Below, piece after piece: positions 1-9,010 of a stretch of 64,000 bases of DNA (its first letter is position 1; the number at the start of each line of letters is the position of its first letter). Source of the DNA: a virus; IMG/VR virus record IMGVR_UViG_3300037106_000048, positions 50,375 through 114,374 of that record, one strand, 5' to 3'. The notes under the pieces were generated by a model. That model was not told where the DNA came from and searched no databases. It saw only the letters and a program-made list of their open reading frames with translations. The translations under genes were made by a program, and so were the position numbers.

Positions 1-97
1 TAAATTCTAATACTTCACAACCATTTTTTCTAAATCCATCTGCTTGTGATACATTAGTTGAATTAAGATTAAAAACTGCTGCAAATATTATTTTCAT
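1..97 (-). CDS. Partial glycosyltransferase-like protein (N-terminus only)
   Basis: An ATG at 97-95 on the minus strand opens a frame that runs off the left edge with no stop. The 32 visible residues begin MKIIFAAVFNLNSTN and continue to GFRKNGCEVLEF. This looks like the first beta-strand and helix of a GT-B glycosyltransferase of the CgeB/GT4 kind, where a sugar-binding loop follows strand 1 and 'G-x-E-V' begins strand 2. It starts one base after the stop of the next minus-strand glycosyltransferase, so it is probably the next gene of the same operon. Only the start is seen, so the family call is tentative. Confidence 0.5.
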   Translation of the reverse strand, partial: MKIIFAAVFNLNSTNVSQADGFRKNGCEVLEF

Positions 98-98
98 T

Positions 99-938
99 TT
101 ATTTAAGAATTTCAACTATTTTATTATAAATAAAATTAACTTTTGGATTCCAACCCATTTCCGAATAAAAATATACTGGAGTATTATGGGGATTCCAATA
201 TTTTGTATATCTATTTCGATTATATTCTTCTGACCAAACTAAATGTGGTGTACCGCAAAGGCTTGCTAAATGAAGTGGTCCTGATGATTGTCCAACAACT
301 AATTTACAATTATTCATCAAAGCAACAGTATTCTCAATTGGTATATTTCTAAAATCCTTAACACCTTTGAGTTCAAAAGTTTCAGTAGTACCAATAATAC
401 CAACAATATATTTTTCAGATAATAATTGTATAAGTGATTGCCAACTATTTAAATCCCAATTTCTATGATTTCCAACTTCTCTATTTCTCGGATGTACAAG
501 AATATCAACTTTTTCACATGGTAAATCGGATTTATACTTAATGTAATGTTGTCCTAAAAATCTATCATCAAATAATGAAAGATAACCAGAACCATTCATT
601 TCAAAACCAATATTAACTGCTGGTTGCCTAAAATCATAATTAATGCCATTAATTTGAGATAATAAATATTCCTCATTAATACCAGCACAAGACCAACCAT
701 CAAATTGTAAATTATTGGGTGGTAAATTAATTATATGATATTCATCACAAAAATCTCGATATAAAAATTCATGACCTGCTTTACTTACTACAATAGTTTT
801 TTTAAATTCTTTTGATAATCTACGAATAAATCCTTGCCAACAGCAAAGTTCCCATCCAAATTCACCTATCCAAGGACCAGCTAATAATATTTTTTCACTA
901 TTTGGTTTAATTTCGAAAGTTGTTCCTGCAATAACCAT
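99..938 (-). CDS. GT9-like glycosyltransferase (heptosyltransferase fold)
   Basis: This is a 279-residue protein if started at the ATG at 938-936 (MVIAGTTFEI). A longer frame to 1019 would overlap the upstream gene by 80 bases, so the shorter start, right after that gene's stop at 940, is preferred. The N-terminus has a GPWIGEFGWELCCW loop. The C-terminal half has NNCKLVVGQSSGPLHLASLCG, which resembles the nucleotide-sugar site of ADP-heptose:LPS heptosyltransferase-like (GT9) enzymes ('D-S-G-P-x-H-L-A'). It probably transfers a sugar to a glycan or protein made by the neighbouring transferases. It is the fourth of five consecutive sugar-transfer genes. The donor and acceptor cannot be told from the sequence. 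Confidence 0.7.
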   Translation of the reverse strand: MVIAGTTFEIKPNSEKILLAGPWIGEFGWELCCWQGFIRRLSKEFKKTIVVSKAGHEFLYRDFCDEYHIINLPPNNLQFDGWSCAGINEEYLLSQINGINYDFRQPAVNIGFEMNGSGYLSLFDDRFLGQHYIKYKSDLPCEKVDILVHPRNREVGNHRNWDLNSWQSLIQLLSEKYIVGIIGTTETFELKGVKDFRNIPIENTVALMNNCKLVVGQSSGPLHLASLCGTPHLVWSEEYNRNRYTKYWNPHNTPVYFYSEMGWNPKVNFIYNKIVEILK

Positions 939-939
939 A

Positions 940-3450
940 TTAATTAATTGTTTTAATTCCAATATTATTTGCTGTTGATTTTTCTCTTTTTTGCCTATCA
1001 AATACAACAACACTATCATAAAAATGAATTCCCGTTGTGTTTTTTGTAAATTCTGTTACTTTTAATTCAGGTGCTTCGCTATAAAAAGAATGAAGTTCAT
1101 CAATTAAATTCTTAGTATATTCTATAAATGTTAATGATTTCTTATAACCACCATTATAACGTGCCCAATAATTAGTATGAAGGTCTTCACATAAATATAC
1201 ACCACCATCATTTAATGCGCCATATAATTCTTGAAAACTAATTATTTGTTGATGCATATAATGTCCACCATCATCAATAATAATATCAAATTTACCTTCA
1301 GATTTAATTAGTTCATGTAAAAAATTGGTATCAGCTTGGTCACCAATATAAATTTTAATTCTTTCTTCTTCAAATTTTTTACAACGAGGTTCAATATCGA
1401 CACCAATAATTTCTGCTTGGTCACCAAAATATTCTTTCCACATTTTAAGTGAACCACCTTGCCAAATACCAATTTCTAACACTTTTATTTTTTTTCCAAC
1501 AAAAGAACTAAAATGCCTTTCATAAATATCAAAATAATGTAACCATTTATCTATCATATTTCTATTTTGATTTGAATTAAAATAATCAATTAGTTTCATA
1601 GAATTTAATTTATTTAATAATTTTATTTTTATAAGTATTATTCCACCATTTATTACATCATTTGCAAATACAAGTGCTTCATCACCTTCTGACCATGACA
1701 TTAAATAATCACGTATCTTTTTCATACTAATAGTTACATAAGAATCATCAGTTGTTGATGCTACACTATTATTTATTTTAACGGAAAAAGAATTTTTTAA
1801 ATATGTATAATGATGCATATACATTTCAGATATTTTATATGTACCTTCATTCATTTTTCTAACGGAGTCTACCAATACGGAAGATTTTGTAACTTCAAAT
1901 TTTCTATTATCAATTTTAAGTACACTTGCTACAAAATATGTATCTTTAAAATAATGATTTTCATCATAATAATACGAATAAATTGGAGAATATAATGTAT
2001 CTATATTATTATCATACATGAAATTAATTTCGGATATTAATTCATTTACATTATATCTTTCATCTGAATCCATTGGCATTATGAACGTGCAATCATTTTT
2101 TTTACAATAATCTAAACCAATATTTCTTTTATTTAAAACACCTTGCTGTATATCTTTATCATTAATATCATAATAAACAATATCATTAACCAATTTATTA
2201 TTTAATAAACGCTCTAAAATTTGTTTATTTTCTTCTGGTTCTAAATTTCCTATAAACCCAATTTTTTGATGAACGATAACAATATAATCAACATAATTTT
2301 TAATTGATTTTATCGACTTCTCAATTAATTCTAAGCCATAAAATGTATTATAAGCAACACCAACTTTAAATCTTTTATATTCTTTATTTTTAAATCTTTT
2401 AGATATATTATTATTTTTCCATATATTATTTTTTAGTAATAGATTAATCTTTTTAAACATATCTCGTTCATTATCAAACTCATATATTAAATTACCAAAA
2501 TAATTTCTTTTTGATTTTTCTGACACAATTACACTACCATTAATTAATAATTCAAAAAGTCTAACTTGTTCTTGTAAATTAGATTCATAATAGTGTAAAT
2601 TAACAATAATTTTTGAATTAAAAACATATTTATATAAATCATCACCAAATACTGAATGATTCATACATTTTCCAAAATTATAATTTTTATACTTATTACA
2701 ATCAACTTCAGGAGCAAGTATACAAATTTTATATTTATCATATAATAATGATAATATTTTTGCTCTTTTATCATTAACTGAACCTAAAAATAATAATTCA
2801 TATTCTGGATTTGTTATATTATTTGTTCTAATTAATTCTGATACGTATTCTAAAGGAACATGAATTATATTATTAAATCCTTCTGCTTTTAAAAAATTAA
2901 TATTATCTAAATCATAATCCCAAATTTCATCACATTCACTTAATGATTTTTGTATATGTTTTGTTCTATTAACAACTTCTCCATTTTTACTATTTATATT
3001 GTACCATTGACTTTTATTATCATAAAGTTGCTCTAATTGATATATAACAATTTTATAATTTGGATATTTTTCTCGATATTCTGAAATATTAAAATCTATA
3101 TTGTAACTTAAAATAACTAATGTGTTATTATATTTAAATTGATTTTGAAATTTAGATAATACCATCGTTCTCACACCTTCAAAAGGATTGTATTTTGTTT
3201 TTCGTGTGATAATACATTCCAATGGACAATTAGGTAATTGAATGAATGTTTTTTTAGGAATTTGAATATTATGGAAATTACCACCTCTTAATTTAGTACG
3301 TTCATCATTAGATAATTTAATATCTGGTCTTGTAATATCATTATTCATTTTTAATTCATTTTTTTTACTATCAATAAAGGCATGTTGATTCTGATGAATT
3401 TCAATTCTTTTTTTTATTGTTCTTTTTACTTCATTTCTTGTTTTTTTCAT
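940..3450 (-). CDS. Three-domain glycosyltransferase / glycosyltransferase / sugar O-methyltransferase fusion
   Basis: This 836-residue protein shows three modules. Residues about 90-380 resemble a CgeB-type GT-B glycosyltransferase (YELLFLGSVNDKRAKIL, then QVRLFELLINGSVIVSE near the donor site). Residues about 390-620 form a GT-A-like domain with RNIGLDYCKKNDCTFIMPMDSDERY, where DSDE is the likely metal-binding acidic motif. Residues about 640-815 are a class I SAM methyltransferase of the MycE/TylF sugar-methylating type: VLEIGIWQGGSLKMW (SAM loop), IIGVDIEP, and FDIIIDDGGHYMHQQ. The start overlaps the stop of the 269-residue gene upstream by ATGA, which implies translational coupling. The middle domain is a paralogue of that upstream protein. 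The likely role is to build and O-methylate a glycan on the virion, DNA or host surface; the acceptor is unknown. Confidence 0.75.
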   Translation of the reverse strand: MKKTRNEVKRTIKKRIEIHQNQHAFIDSKKNELKMNNDITRPDIKLSNDERTKLRGGNFHNIQIPKKTFIQLPNCPLECIITRKTKYNPFEGVRTMVLSKFQNQFKYNNTLVILSYNIDFNISEYREKYPNYKIVIYQLEQLYDNKSQWYNINSKNGEVVNRTKHIQKSLSECDEIWDYDLDNINFLKAEGFNNIIHVPLEYVSELIRTNNITNPEYELLFLGSVNDKRAKILSLLYDKYKICILAPEVDCNKYKNYNFGKCMNHSVFGDDLYKYVFNSKIIVNLHYYESNLQEQVRLFELLINGSVIVSEKSKRNYFGNLIYEFDNERDMFKKINLLLKNNIWKNNNISKRFKNKEYKRFKVGVAYNTFYGLELIEKSIKSIKNYVDYIVIVHQKIGFIGNLEPEENKQILERLLNNKLVNDIVYYDINDKDIQQGVLNKRNIGLDYCKKNDCTFIMPMDSDERYNVNELISEINFMYDNNIDTLYSPIYSYYYDENHYFKDTYFVASVLKIDNRKFEVTKSSVLVDSVRKMNEGTYKISEMYMHHYTYLKNSFSVKINNSVASTTDDSYVTISMKKIRDYLMSWSEGDEALVFANDVINGGIILIKIKLLNKLNSMKLIDYFNSNQNRNMIDKWLHYFDIYERHFSSFVGKKIKVLEIGIWQGGSLKMWKEYFGDQAEIIGVDIEPRCKKFEEERIKIYIGDQADTNFLHELIKSEGKFDIIIDDGGHYMHQQIISFQELYGALNDGGVYLCEDLHTNYWARYNGGYKKSLTFIEYTKNLIDELHSFYSEAPELKVTEFTKNTTGIHFYDSVVVFDRQKREKSTANNIGIKTIN

Positions 3451-4256
3451 TTAATAATTCTATCATAATTACTTAACATTATAATTGGTTCAATTTTTTT
3501 TAATTTTAAAAATCCCCATTCATTTAAACCAACTAAATTATCTTCATTCCAATTGTTATAATAATCAATTTGTTTTTGAATAGCAACATCATTATCATAA
3601 TTAAGTCTTTTTGCTGCATTTCTTATCTTACTATCAATATTCTTCCTAACCAATGTCATATGATGCATTTGTATAACATCAGGTTGAAATATAACATATC
3701 TATCATAATTAGGTCTTCTTGTTGGGTCAACAAGTACTGGCGAAGGATAATCTTGTATAAATGAAACATTATTTCCTTTAATTGGAAAAAATAAACTAAC
3801 CATAGTATCGTGTGGTTTATCAATTAAATACGAGGAAGATTTATAATAATCATTATAATCTGCAAAACCAACAAAATTTGGATTTTCATCATACCATGCC
3901 AATAATTTAGCAAATTGTTCTTCAACATAAAATTCATCACAATCCATTGACATATGATGGGTACAATATTTTTTTCTTGATAAATTAATACCAATATTTC
4001 TTTTAATAATTTGATTCGAATGAGGTGAAAGTGTTTGTTGATTTTCATAAAATACTAATTCATCAATTAATCCCTCATTTTTTAAATCGTTTAATATTTC
4101 TATTAAATTTTCAGAACATTTATTTCCCCAATATGATTCTGTTTGATATACAACCGATATAAATTCAACCAAATCTCTTATTTGAAGTATTGAATCTTTT
4201 AGTAATTCTTGTCCATCAAAAATATTATAACATATACCATATTTTGTAAATCCCAT
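3447..4256 (-). CDS. GT-A-type glycosyltransferase-like protein
   Basis: This 269-residue protein is related to the middle domain of the fusion protein downstream. It begins YGICYNIFDGQELLKDSI (compare VGVAYNTFYGLELIEKSI) and shares the block RNIGINLSRKKYCTHHMSMDCDEFY. The DCDE motif corresponds to DSDE of the fusion and is the probable Mn2+/UDP-sugar site. HHMTLVRKN near residue 205 matches HHYTYLKNS in the fusion. Its start lies one base after the 502-residue glycosyltransferase gene and its stop overlaps the next start by four bases. It therefore sits in a tightly coupled operon. A glycosyltransferase role is inferred from this fold pattern and the neighbours. Confidence 0.65.
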   Translation of the reverse strand: MGFTKYGICYNIFDGQELLKDSILQIRDLVEFISVVYQTESYWGNKCSENLIEILNDLKNEGLIDELVFYENQQTLSPHSNQIIKRNIGINLSRKKYCTHHMSMDCDEFYVEEQFAKLLAWYDENPNFVGFADYNDYYKSSSYLIDKPHDTMVSLFFPIKGNNVSFIQDYPSPVLVDPTRRPNYDRYVIFQPDVIQMHHMTLVRKNIDSKIRNAAKRLNYDNDVAIQKQIDYYNNWNEDNLVGLNEWGFLKLKKIEPIIMLSNYDRIIK

Positions 4257-4257
4257 A

Positions 4258-5766
4258 TTATTTAATCATTCTAATAATTTTATTTAAAACTTCTTTATTT
4301 TTTAGATAAAATGGATGTAATCTTTCAAAATAATCACTATTTAATTTTTCTAATTTATCATTACTTCTATCTCTTGACATTGATTCATAATGATATGCAA
4401 CTGCATCACAAACTGTAATATTTTTCTTACCTTTAATAAGACAATTCAAATTCAATTCAACATCTTCAAAACATTCAATATATGATTCATTAAAATATCC
4501 AATATCAATAAATACTTGTTTATTAATCAATAAAAATGCTCCTGTATTTCCTAACGAATTATAATTTATTCCAGTAAAATAATTATTTGTTTTTCTAAGG
4601 TCAGTATGTGTTAAATGTATATTATCGGTTGTATCTCTAACAATTGCAATTCCACAATGCTGTACACTGGCATCTGCGAAATGCAATCTAATTCCAATTG
4701 TACCAACATTTTCTTTATTTGCATTATAAATTTCGACACACCTACTTAATACATCATTTAATAATTTAACATCATCATTACAAAATAAAATTAATTCAGT
4801 ATCTTCAGATACATGATTTCTCACCATATCATTATTTATTTTACCAAAATTATACCAATCATATTGAATTAATTTAACTTTATCACTTAATATCTCCGAA
4901 TATCTATTAATAACATTAGGACTACTACCAGTATCAGCAATAAGTATTTCATAATTATAATAATTAACACAATCATTCCATGAATTAACATTATTTTTAA
5001 TTAAATTAAAATTATTTTTTGTTGGTATAATTACACTAACTTTAGGTGTTTCTTTTAATTTAATATTAAATTCTTTATATTGTGGTGGTAATGATAATGG
5101 TAACTCATCTTTATATTTATTTGCAAATTGAATTCTACTATTCTCCCATTCTTGATTGGTCATGCCTATTGATTTATGTAAAATTCTTATTGAAGTGGTT
5201 ACTCCTATATTACAACCATCAAGGTAGTTAGGTATTACCATTGAAATTTCGTAAAAATGAAACCCTTTAAATTCTTCATCAAATTTATGCACAATATTAT
5301 TACAATCAATTGCCATAAACACACCATCAATAACTACTACTTCTTTTACATTTGGTATTTCCTTTGAATATTCGCTAACCCAAGTACTTATTCCATTCGT
5401 ATGCTCTACTATCCCAAACATTTTAGTTTTATCGGTCCACCAACAGCCATTTTCGTGAAGAAAAGTTGTACCAGCTATTCCAATAATATCAAAATTAGTA
5501 TTATTAAATTTATTTAATAATATTTTACCCCAATTTTTTGTTTTTATTAAAACATCCGGATGTAGGAATACCATAATAACATTATCTTTATTATAATCGA
5601 CAATTGCTTTATTATATATTGAAGTTAATGAATATTGATTATAATTAGTGTAGCACACAACATCATGGTTAACACCAATAGTGTTATGAATATGATTTAT
5701 AAATTCATTATTCTTTTCATCACCTAAATGTGATGAAAATACTACTATTATTTTATTTTTTATCAT
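4258..5766 (-). CDS. Double-domain family 2 glycosyltransferase
   Basis: This 502-residue protein has two GT-A domains. Residues 1-225 resemble the StrF/GT2-like domain: IIVVFSSHLGDEKN, VIMVFLHPDVLIK, and GVFMAIDCNN. Residues about 245-480 are a canonical GT2 domain: KVSVIIPTKNNFNLIKNNV, EILIADTGSS, LFCNDDVKLLND (the DxD-like motif as NDDV), then GNTGAFLLINKQVF and ECFEDVELNLNCLIKGK. The conserved ED pair near the end is the usual catalytic base region. It is the first sugar-transfer gene of the operon, and only one base separates its stop from the next start. It probably acts in the cytoplasm on a phage-specific glycan. Acceptor unknown. Confidence 0.8.
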   Translation of the reverse strand: MIKNKIIVVFSSHLGDEKNNEFINHIHNTIGVNHDVVCYTNYNQYSLTSIYNKAIVDYNKDNVIMVFLHPDVLIKTKNWGKILLNKFNNTNFDIIGIAGTTFLHENGCWWTDKTKMFGIVEHTNGISTWVSEYSKEIPNVKEVVVIDGVFMAIDCNNIVHKFDEEFKGFHFYEISMVIPNYLDGCNIGVTTSIRILHKSIGMTNQEWENSRIQFANKYKDELPLSLPPQYKEFNIKLKETPKVSVIIPTKNNFNLIKNNVNSWNDCVNYYNYEILIADTGSSPNVINRYSEILSDKVKLIQYDWYNFGKINNDMVRNHVSEDTELILFCNDDVKLLNDVLSRCVEIYNANKENVGTIGIRLHFADASVQHCGIAIVRDTTDNIHLTHTDLRKTNNYFTGINYNSLGNTGAFLLINKQVFIDIGYFNESYIECFEDVELNLNCLIKGKKNITVCDAVAYHYESMSRDRSNDKLEKLNSDYFERLHPFYLKNKEVLNKIIRMIK

Positions 5767-5782
5767 ATAAGATTTATTTAAA

Positions 5783-6151
5783 TTATAATAATTTTTTTCT
5801 TACTTCTAATAAAGCATCATCAATTCTTTCGCTCATCCTTTTTAAGTTTGTAAATGATGCTCCATTATTAATTAATATTATATCTTCAAATCTATCTTTA
5901 GATATTAAAAATTCAATAACTTCTTCTTTTGATGGACAATCAAATAAATATTCAAAAAATTTTAAATATTTATTATTGTTTAAATTTACTTCAACAATTA
6001 AATTATTATACATAATTGTTTTGTCAAAATATTCTAAATAACATTTACCATCCTTTTCACGAACTCTTGCTCTTATTTCCCTTTCTATTTCATCATCAGT
6101 TAATAGTTTAGGATATATCAATTTATAAAAATTTAATGATATTATTTTCAC
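5783..6151 (-). CDS. Hypothetical protein, 122 residues
   Basis: Not recognised. It is a charged, probably cytoplasmic protein with no signal peptide or membrane segment, and it ends in a helical stretch (LKRMSERIDDALLEVRKKLL). It lies 16 bases upstream of the glycosyltransferase operon on the same strand and is probably co-transcribed with it from the host-type promoter at 7483-7514. The plus-strand frame at 5730-6041 overlapping it is rejected as a shadow. Confidence 0.55.
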   Translation of the reverse strand: MKIISLNFYKLIYPKLLTDDEIEREIRARVREKDGKCYLEYFDKTIMYNNLIVEVNLNNNKYLKFFEYLFDCPSKEEVIEFLISKDRFEDIILINNGASFTNLKRMSERIDDALLEVRKKLL

Positions 6152-6203
6152 TAATTTAAAAATTATTTCATCTGAAGTTGGTTTTTATTTAGACCAAAGA
6201 GTA

Positions 6204-6584
6204 TTAGAAATTACACCAAGGTCGTAATTCCTCCCATCCAAGATTGATTTTCACCCAAGCACCTATAAAATCTCTAATTTGATTGTAATTAAGACCATAT
6301 TTATCTTCAAAAATCTTCCAAATTAATGAATGTCTTATAAGAAAATAATTATCTTTATAATCCAATTTAAATAACCACTCATTGTTCTCATTATAAAAAG
6401 TTGTTATTTTTTCACCAGTAATCTTAAGTGTTGAATTATTAAACACACTGAAAAGAAAATCCTGCATTTCCTTTTCTTTTAGTTTATCTAATTTTAAAAT
6501 TGTTTTGAATTTAATTACTTCTAATGTGCTATTTTTTATATCAATTTCAAAACCTTCAGGTGCATTAATCTTAATTTCATTCAT
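6204..6584 (-). CDS. Hypothetical protein, 126 residues
   Basis: Not recognised. The N-terminus MNEIKINAPEGFEIDIKNST has the 'I-x-x-P-E-G-Y/F-E-I-D' look seen in many small phage proteins of Bacteroidota. The rest is mixed alpha/beta with an aromatic-rich C-terminus (WVKINLGWEELRPWCNF). It shows no membrane segments and no catalytic motif. It is the third minus-strand gene before the glycan genes, with 18 bases to the upstream gene. Confidence 0.55.
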   Translation of the reverse strand: MNEIKINAPEGFEIDIKNSTLEVIKFKTILKLDKLKEKEMQDFLFSVFNNSTLKITGEKITTFYNENNEWLFKLDYKDNYFLIRHSLIWKIFEDKYGLNYNQIRDFIGAWVKINLGWEELRPWCNF

Positions 6585-6602
6585 AATATTTATTTTTTTA
6601 AT

Positions 6603-7442
6603 TTATTTATTTTCTTTAAGAAATTTAATAAAATCTTTTTTTAATGCTTCTCCAATAATTTCATAAATTTCATCAGTCTTAACATTTCCATTGATGGGCA
6701 AATCAATCAAAACGGGAAACCCAAATATTATTCGTTTAAATTTTCTAAAACTATTGGGATGAGATAGTGTGATGTCTTCTTTATAGAATTTAAATTCATC
6801 TACGATATGTGGTTTATCATTATAAAACCGAACTTCTATCATGTCATCATTTTCTAACTTAGATATTGTTAAATTCGGGTGTAGCGACTCATTTTCATTA
6901 TTTGTTAATGCGTATTCATATATAGCATTTTTTGATTTTAATTCATCAATATGGAAAAATATTATACTACCAACATCAGTAATACGATTCGTTAAAATAC
7001 CCTCATATATAATATCATTATCATCAATAATTCTACCAGACGTAAATTTTTTATTTAAATAATTGCGAATATTTTCTTTGCTTTTCCAAACTTCGGGATA
7101 TATTTCTGGTAATGGGTTCAAATCTAAATTTAGAAAAACATTTTTTTGTGCACTAATCCATTCTTCATCCTTTTGATGATTATATTCATAACATTCAATG
7201 CGTAATTTATTATTATTCACATATATTGAATGTTCTATATCATATCTATAATTTATTATTGGCTTATTTAACCAACTTAGAGATTCTAATAAATCTTTAA
7301 GTACATAACTTGCAGAAATAGTGTCATTTTCATTAAGAATTGATTCATTAACTTCATTTAATTTACTAATTAATGTTTGATTCCAATCCTTTTGAAATTT
7401 TTCGTTAGAATTTTCTGGCATTAAATAATTCCATTTTTCCAT
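6603..7442 (-). CDS. Hypothetical protein, 279 residues
   Basis: Not recognised. It is a soluble-looking 279-residue protein with many aromatic and acidic residues and no visible signal peptide, membrane helix or known catalytic motif. It is the first gene after the host-type promoter at 7483-7514, so it is likely expressed before the late genes and may head the transcript that continues into the glycosyltransferases. Confidence 0.55.
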   Translation of the reverse strand: MEKWNYLMPENSNEKFQKDWNQTLISKLNEVNESILNENDTISASYVLKDLLESLSWLNKPIINYRYDIEHSIYVNNNKLRIECYEYNHQKDEEWISAQKNVFLNLDLNPLPEIYPEVWKSKENIRNYLNKKFTSGRIIDDNDIIYEGILTNRITDVGSIIFFHIDELKSKNAIYEYALTNNENESLHPNLTISKLENDDMIEVRFYNDKPHIVDEFKFYKEDITLSHPNSFRKFKRIIFGFPVLIDLPINGNVKTDEIYEIIGEALKKDFIKFLKENK

Positions 7443-7482
7443 GATTATTTTAATTTTATATTAATAATATTTTATATGATTA

Positions 7483-7514
7483 CAAATATATAACATTTAA
7501 ATTAAATTGTCAAG
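7483..7514 (-). promoter_or_regulatory. Bacteroidota-type promoter for the 7442-to-1 minus operon
   Basis: On the minus strand CTTG (7514-7511), 20 bases, then TATATTTG (7490-7483) fits TTTG-N19-21-TAnnTTTG with one mismatch. It lies 40 bases before the start at 7442. Confidence 0.55.
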
Positions 7515-7532
7515 TATTATTATATTTCTCCG

Positions 7533-8627
7533 TTATTTAAATCCAATATTATTTTTATTTTCAACATAATTTTCATCTTTTTCATAAAAGACATCTGCTA
7601 ATGATACTTCACTATCATATATTTTATTAATATTTAATTCTATAGCTAATTTATTTGCATTTTCAATTGTAAGTGCTTTAAAATTATGTTTAAATAATGT
7701 TCTTCCCTTTCTTAAAAGCGCATTATCTATATTATCTGCAACATTATATGTTAAAATTATTTTTAAATTTAATGCTTCCCCTAATAAACCATCGCCTAAA
7801 TTTAATAGTGTAGATATATTATTTGTATTAATTTTTCTTGATTTAATTAAATTTTCACAATCCTCTAAAATAATAACGCTATTTTTTAAATTATTTAAAA
7901 TAAATGATTGTAATGATGGGTCATTAAATCCTTCAATGTTTTGAATTGAAAGATTATAAAACTTTTTATTAATAATAGATAATAAATATTTTATTAATGT
8001 TGTTTTTCCCGAACCCGGAATTCCAGAAAATAATAAAATACCGCATTTATCATTATTAATAATATCAACTATTTTATTAATATCTAAATCATTATAATAA
8101 TATTTTTTTATTTCTGGCGCATGAACTTCATAATCTTGTAATGAAAAATTATTATTCTGATGGGATATTTGATAAAATTTTGGTTTTTTTATATCTTCAC
8201 AAATTCTATAATTAGATATGAATTTTTCAATAAATTTATTATGTTCAATATTATTAAGTAAAAATATTAAATAAACACTAAATGTTTTATTATTAGAATT
8301 TTTAAAAATTTGAATGAATAAATCTTTATTTAAATTTGTAAAAATGCTGTCATTAAAAAATGGTATAACCTCATATCTTTGAATATTATTTCCTATTTCC
8401 AATAGATGATATTCATCCCTTTTAAAATCAGATGAATTAGATTGAAACATAATTAAATTATTTTTATATAAAAAATTAATTAATTCATCATATTTACAAT
8501 AATTTCCATTTAAAGAAATAATTTTATACTCTATTGAGTTATTATAATAAATAAATAATTTTTTTATAAATATATCAGAATTACTAACAATATCTAATAT
8601 ATTTGAAGAATTCATAATTTTATTCAT
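7533..8627 (-). CDS. AAA+ ATPase, BCS1-like
   Basis: This 364-residue protein has an AAA+ domain in the C-terminal half. Walker A is GIPGSGKT at about 202-209 and Walker B is VIILED at about 251-256. It continues NISTLLNLGDGLLGEALNLK and then NALLRKGRTLFKHNF, with the sensor and arginine-finger region. The 'LLNxxDGLxGExLNxxII' arrangement is typical of the BCS1/CDC48-related group found in many large phages. The N-terminal about 190 residues are not recognised and may bind a substrate. Such ATPases remodel or unfold protein partners; the partner is unknown. It is probably transcribed from the host-type promoter at 8651-8681. Confidence 0.8.
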   Translation of the reverse strand: MNKIMNSSNILDIVSNSDIFIKKLFIYYNNSIEYKIISLNGNYCKYDELINFLYKNNLIMFQSNSSDFKRDEYHLLEIGNNIQRYEVIPFFNDSIFTNLNKDLFIQIFKNSNNKTFSVYLIFLLNNIEHNKFIEKFISNYRICEDIKKPKFYQISHQNNNFSLQDYEVHAPEIKKYYYNDLDINKIVDIINNDKCGILLFSGIPGSGKTTLIKYLLSIINKKFYNLSIQNIEGFNDPSLQSFILNNLKNSVIILEDCENLIKSRKINTNNISTLLNLGDGLLGEALNLKIILTYNVADNIDNALLRKGRTLFKHNFKALTIENANKLAIELNINKIYDSEVSLADVFYEKDENYVENKNNIGFK

Positions 8628-8650
8628 AATTTTATGTTTTAAATTAACTA

Positions 8651-8681
8651 CAAATATATAAAATTATATTTAAATAATAAA
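8651..8681 (-). promoter_or_regulatory. Probable host-type promoter for the AAA ATPase gene
   Basis: On the minus strand TTTA, 19 bases, then TATATTTG (8658-8651) resembles the Bacteroidota consensus with one mismatch in the -33 box. It lies 23 bases before the start at 8627. Confidence 0.5.
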
Positions 8682-8697
8682 TGTTATTATAATATAA

Positions 8698-8880
8698 GTT
8701 TAAATTTTATATTACCACAATTATAGATTCTTAAATATTTTCTTTCTAAATTTTATATTTAATTTTTTACTAAAAGTCTTGTTTTAATTAACCAAATATT
8801 TTTTGAAAATATGTATACTAAATGTAATCCAATATCTGAATAATCATCAATTAAAAATTATGACGGAGAATATTATGTGT
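8698..8880 (-). pseudogene. Decayed C-terminal fragment of a large homing-type endonuclease
   Basis: Read on the minus strand, this non-coding stretch translates to pieces of the C-terminus of the endonucleases at 26554, 28670 and 33427. FSKNIWLIK matches FRKDVLVKQ, and ERKYLRIYNCGNIKF matches ERKIPRIYDCGNIKF. Two in-frame stops lie between these pieces. Upstream, YSDIGLHLVY plausibly matches YKQLGFNLKY, with about 20 residues deleted before the next block. This indicates an old endonuclease gene that has been lost here. The 8820-8880 part is less certain. Confidence 0.6.
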
Positions 8881-8940
8881 TGAAAGAAAATAAAAGCAGT
8901 TATATTTTTATTAAATCTTTTTAAATAAAAATAAAAAATG

Positions 8941-8971
8941 TTTGTTAAATTGATTTAATTTTGTATATTTG
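8941..8971 (+). promoter_or_regulatory. Perfect Bacteroidota-type promoter
   Basis: TTTG (8941-8944), exactly 19 bases, then TATATTTG (8964-8971) matches the primary sigma consensus of Bacteroidota. It drives the small gene at 9011. Confidence 0.75.
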
Positions 8972-9010
8972 CTCACATAGAAAAAATTTTTTAATCTAAA
9001 TTAGAATCAT

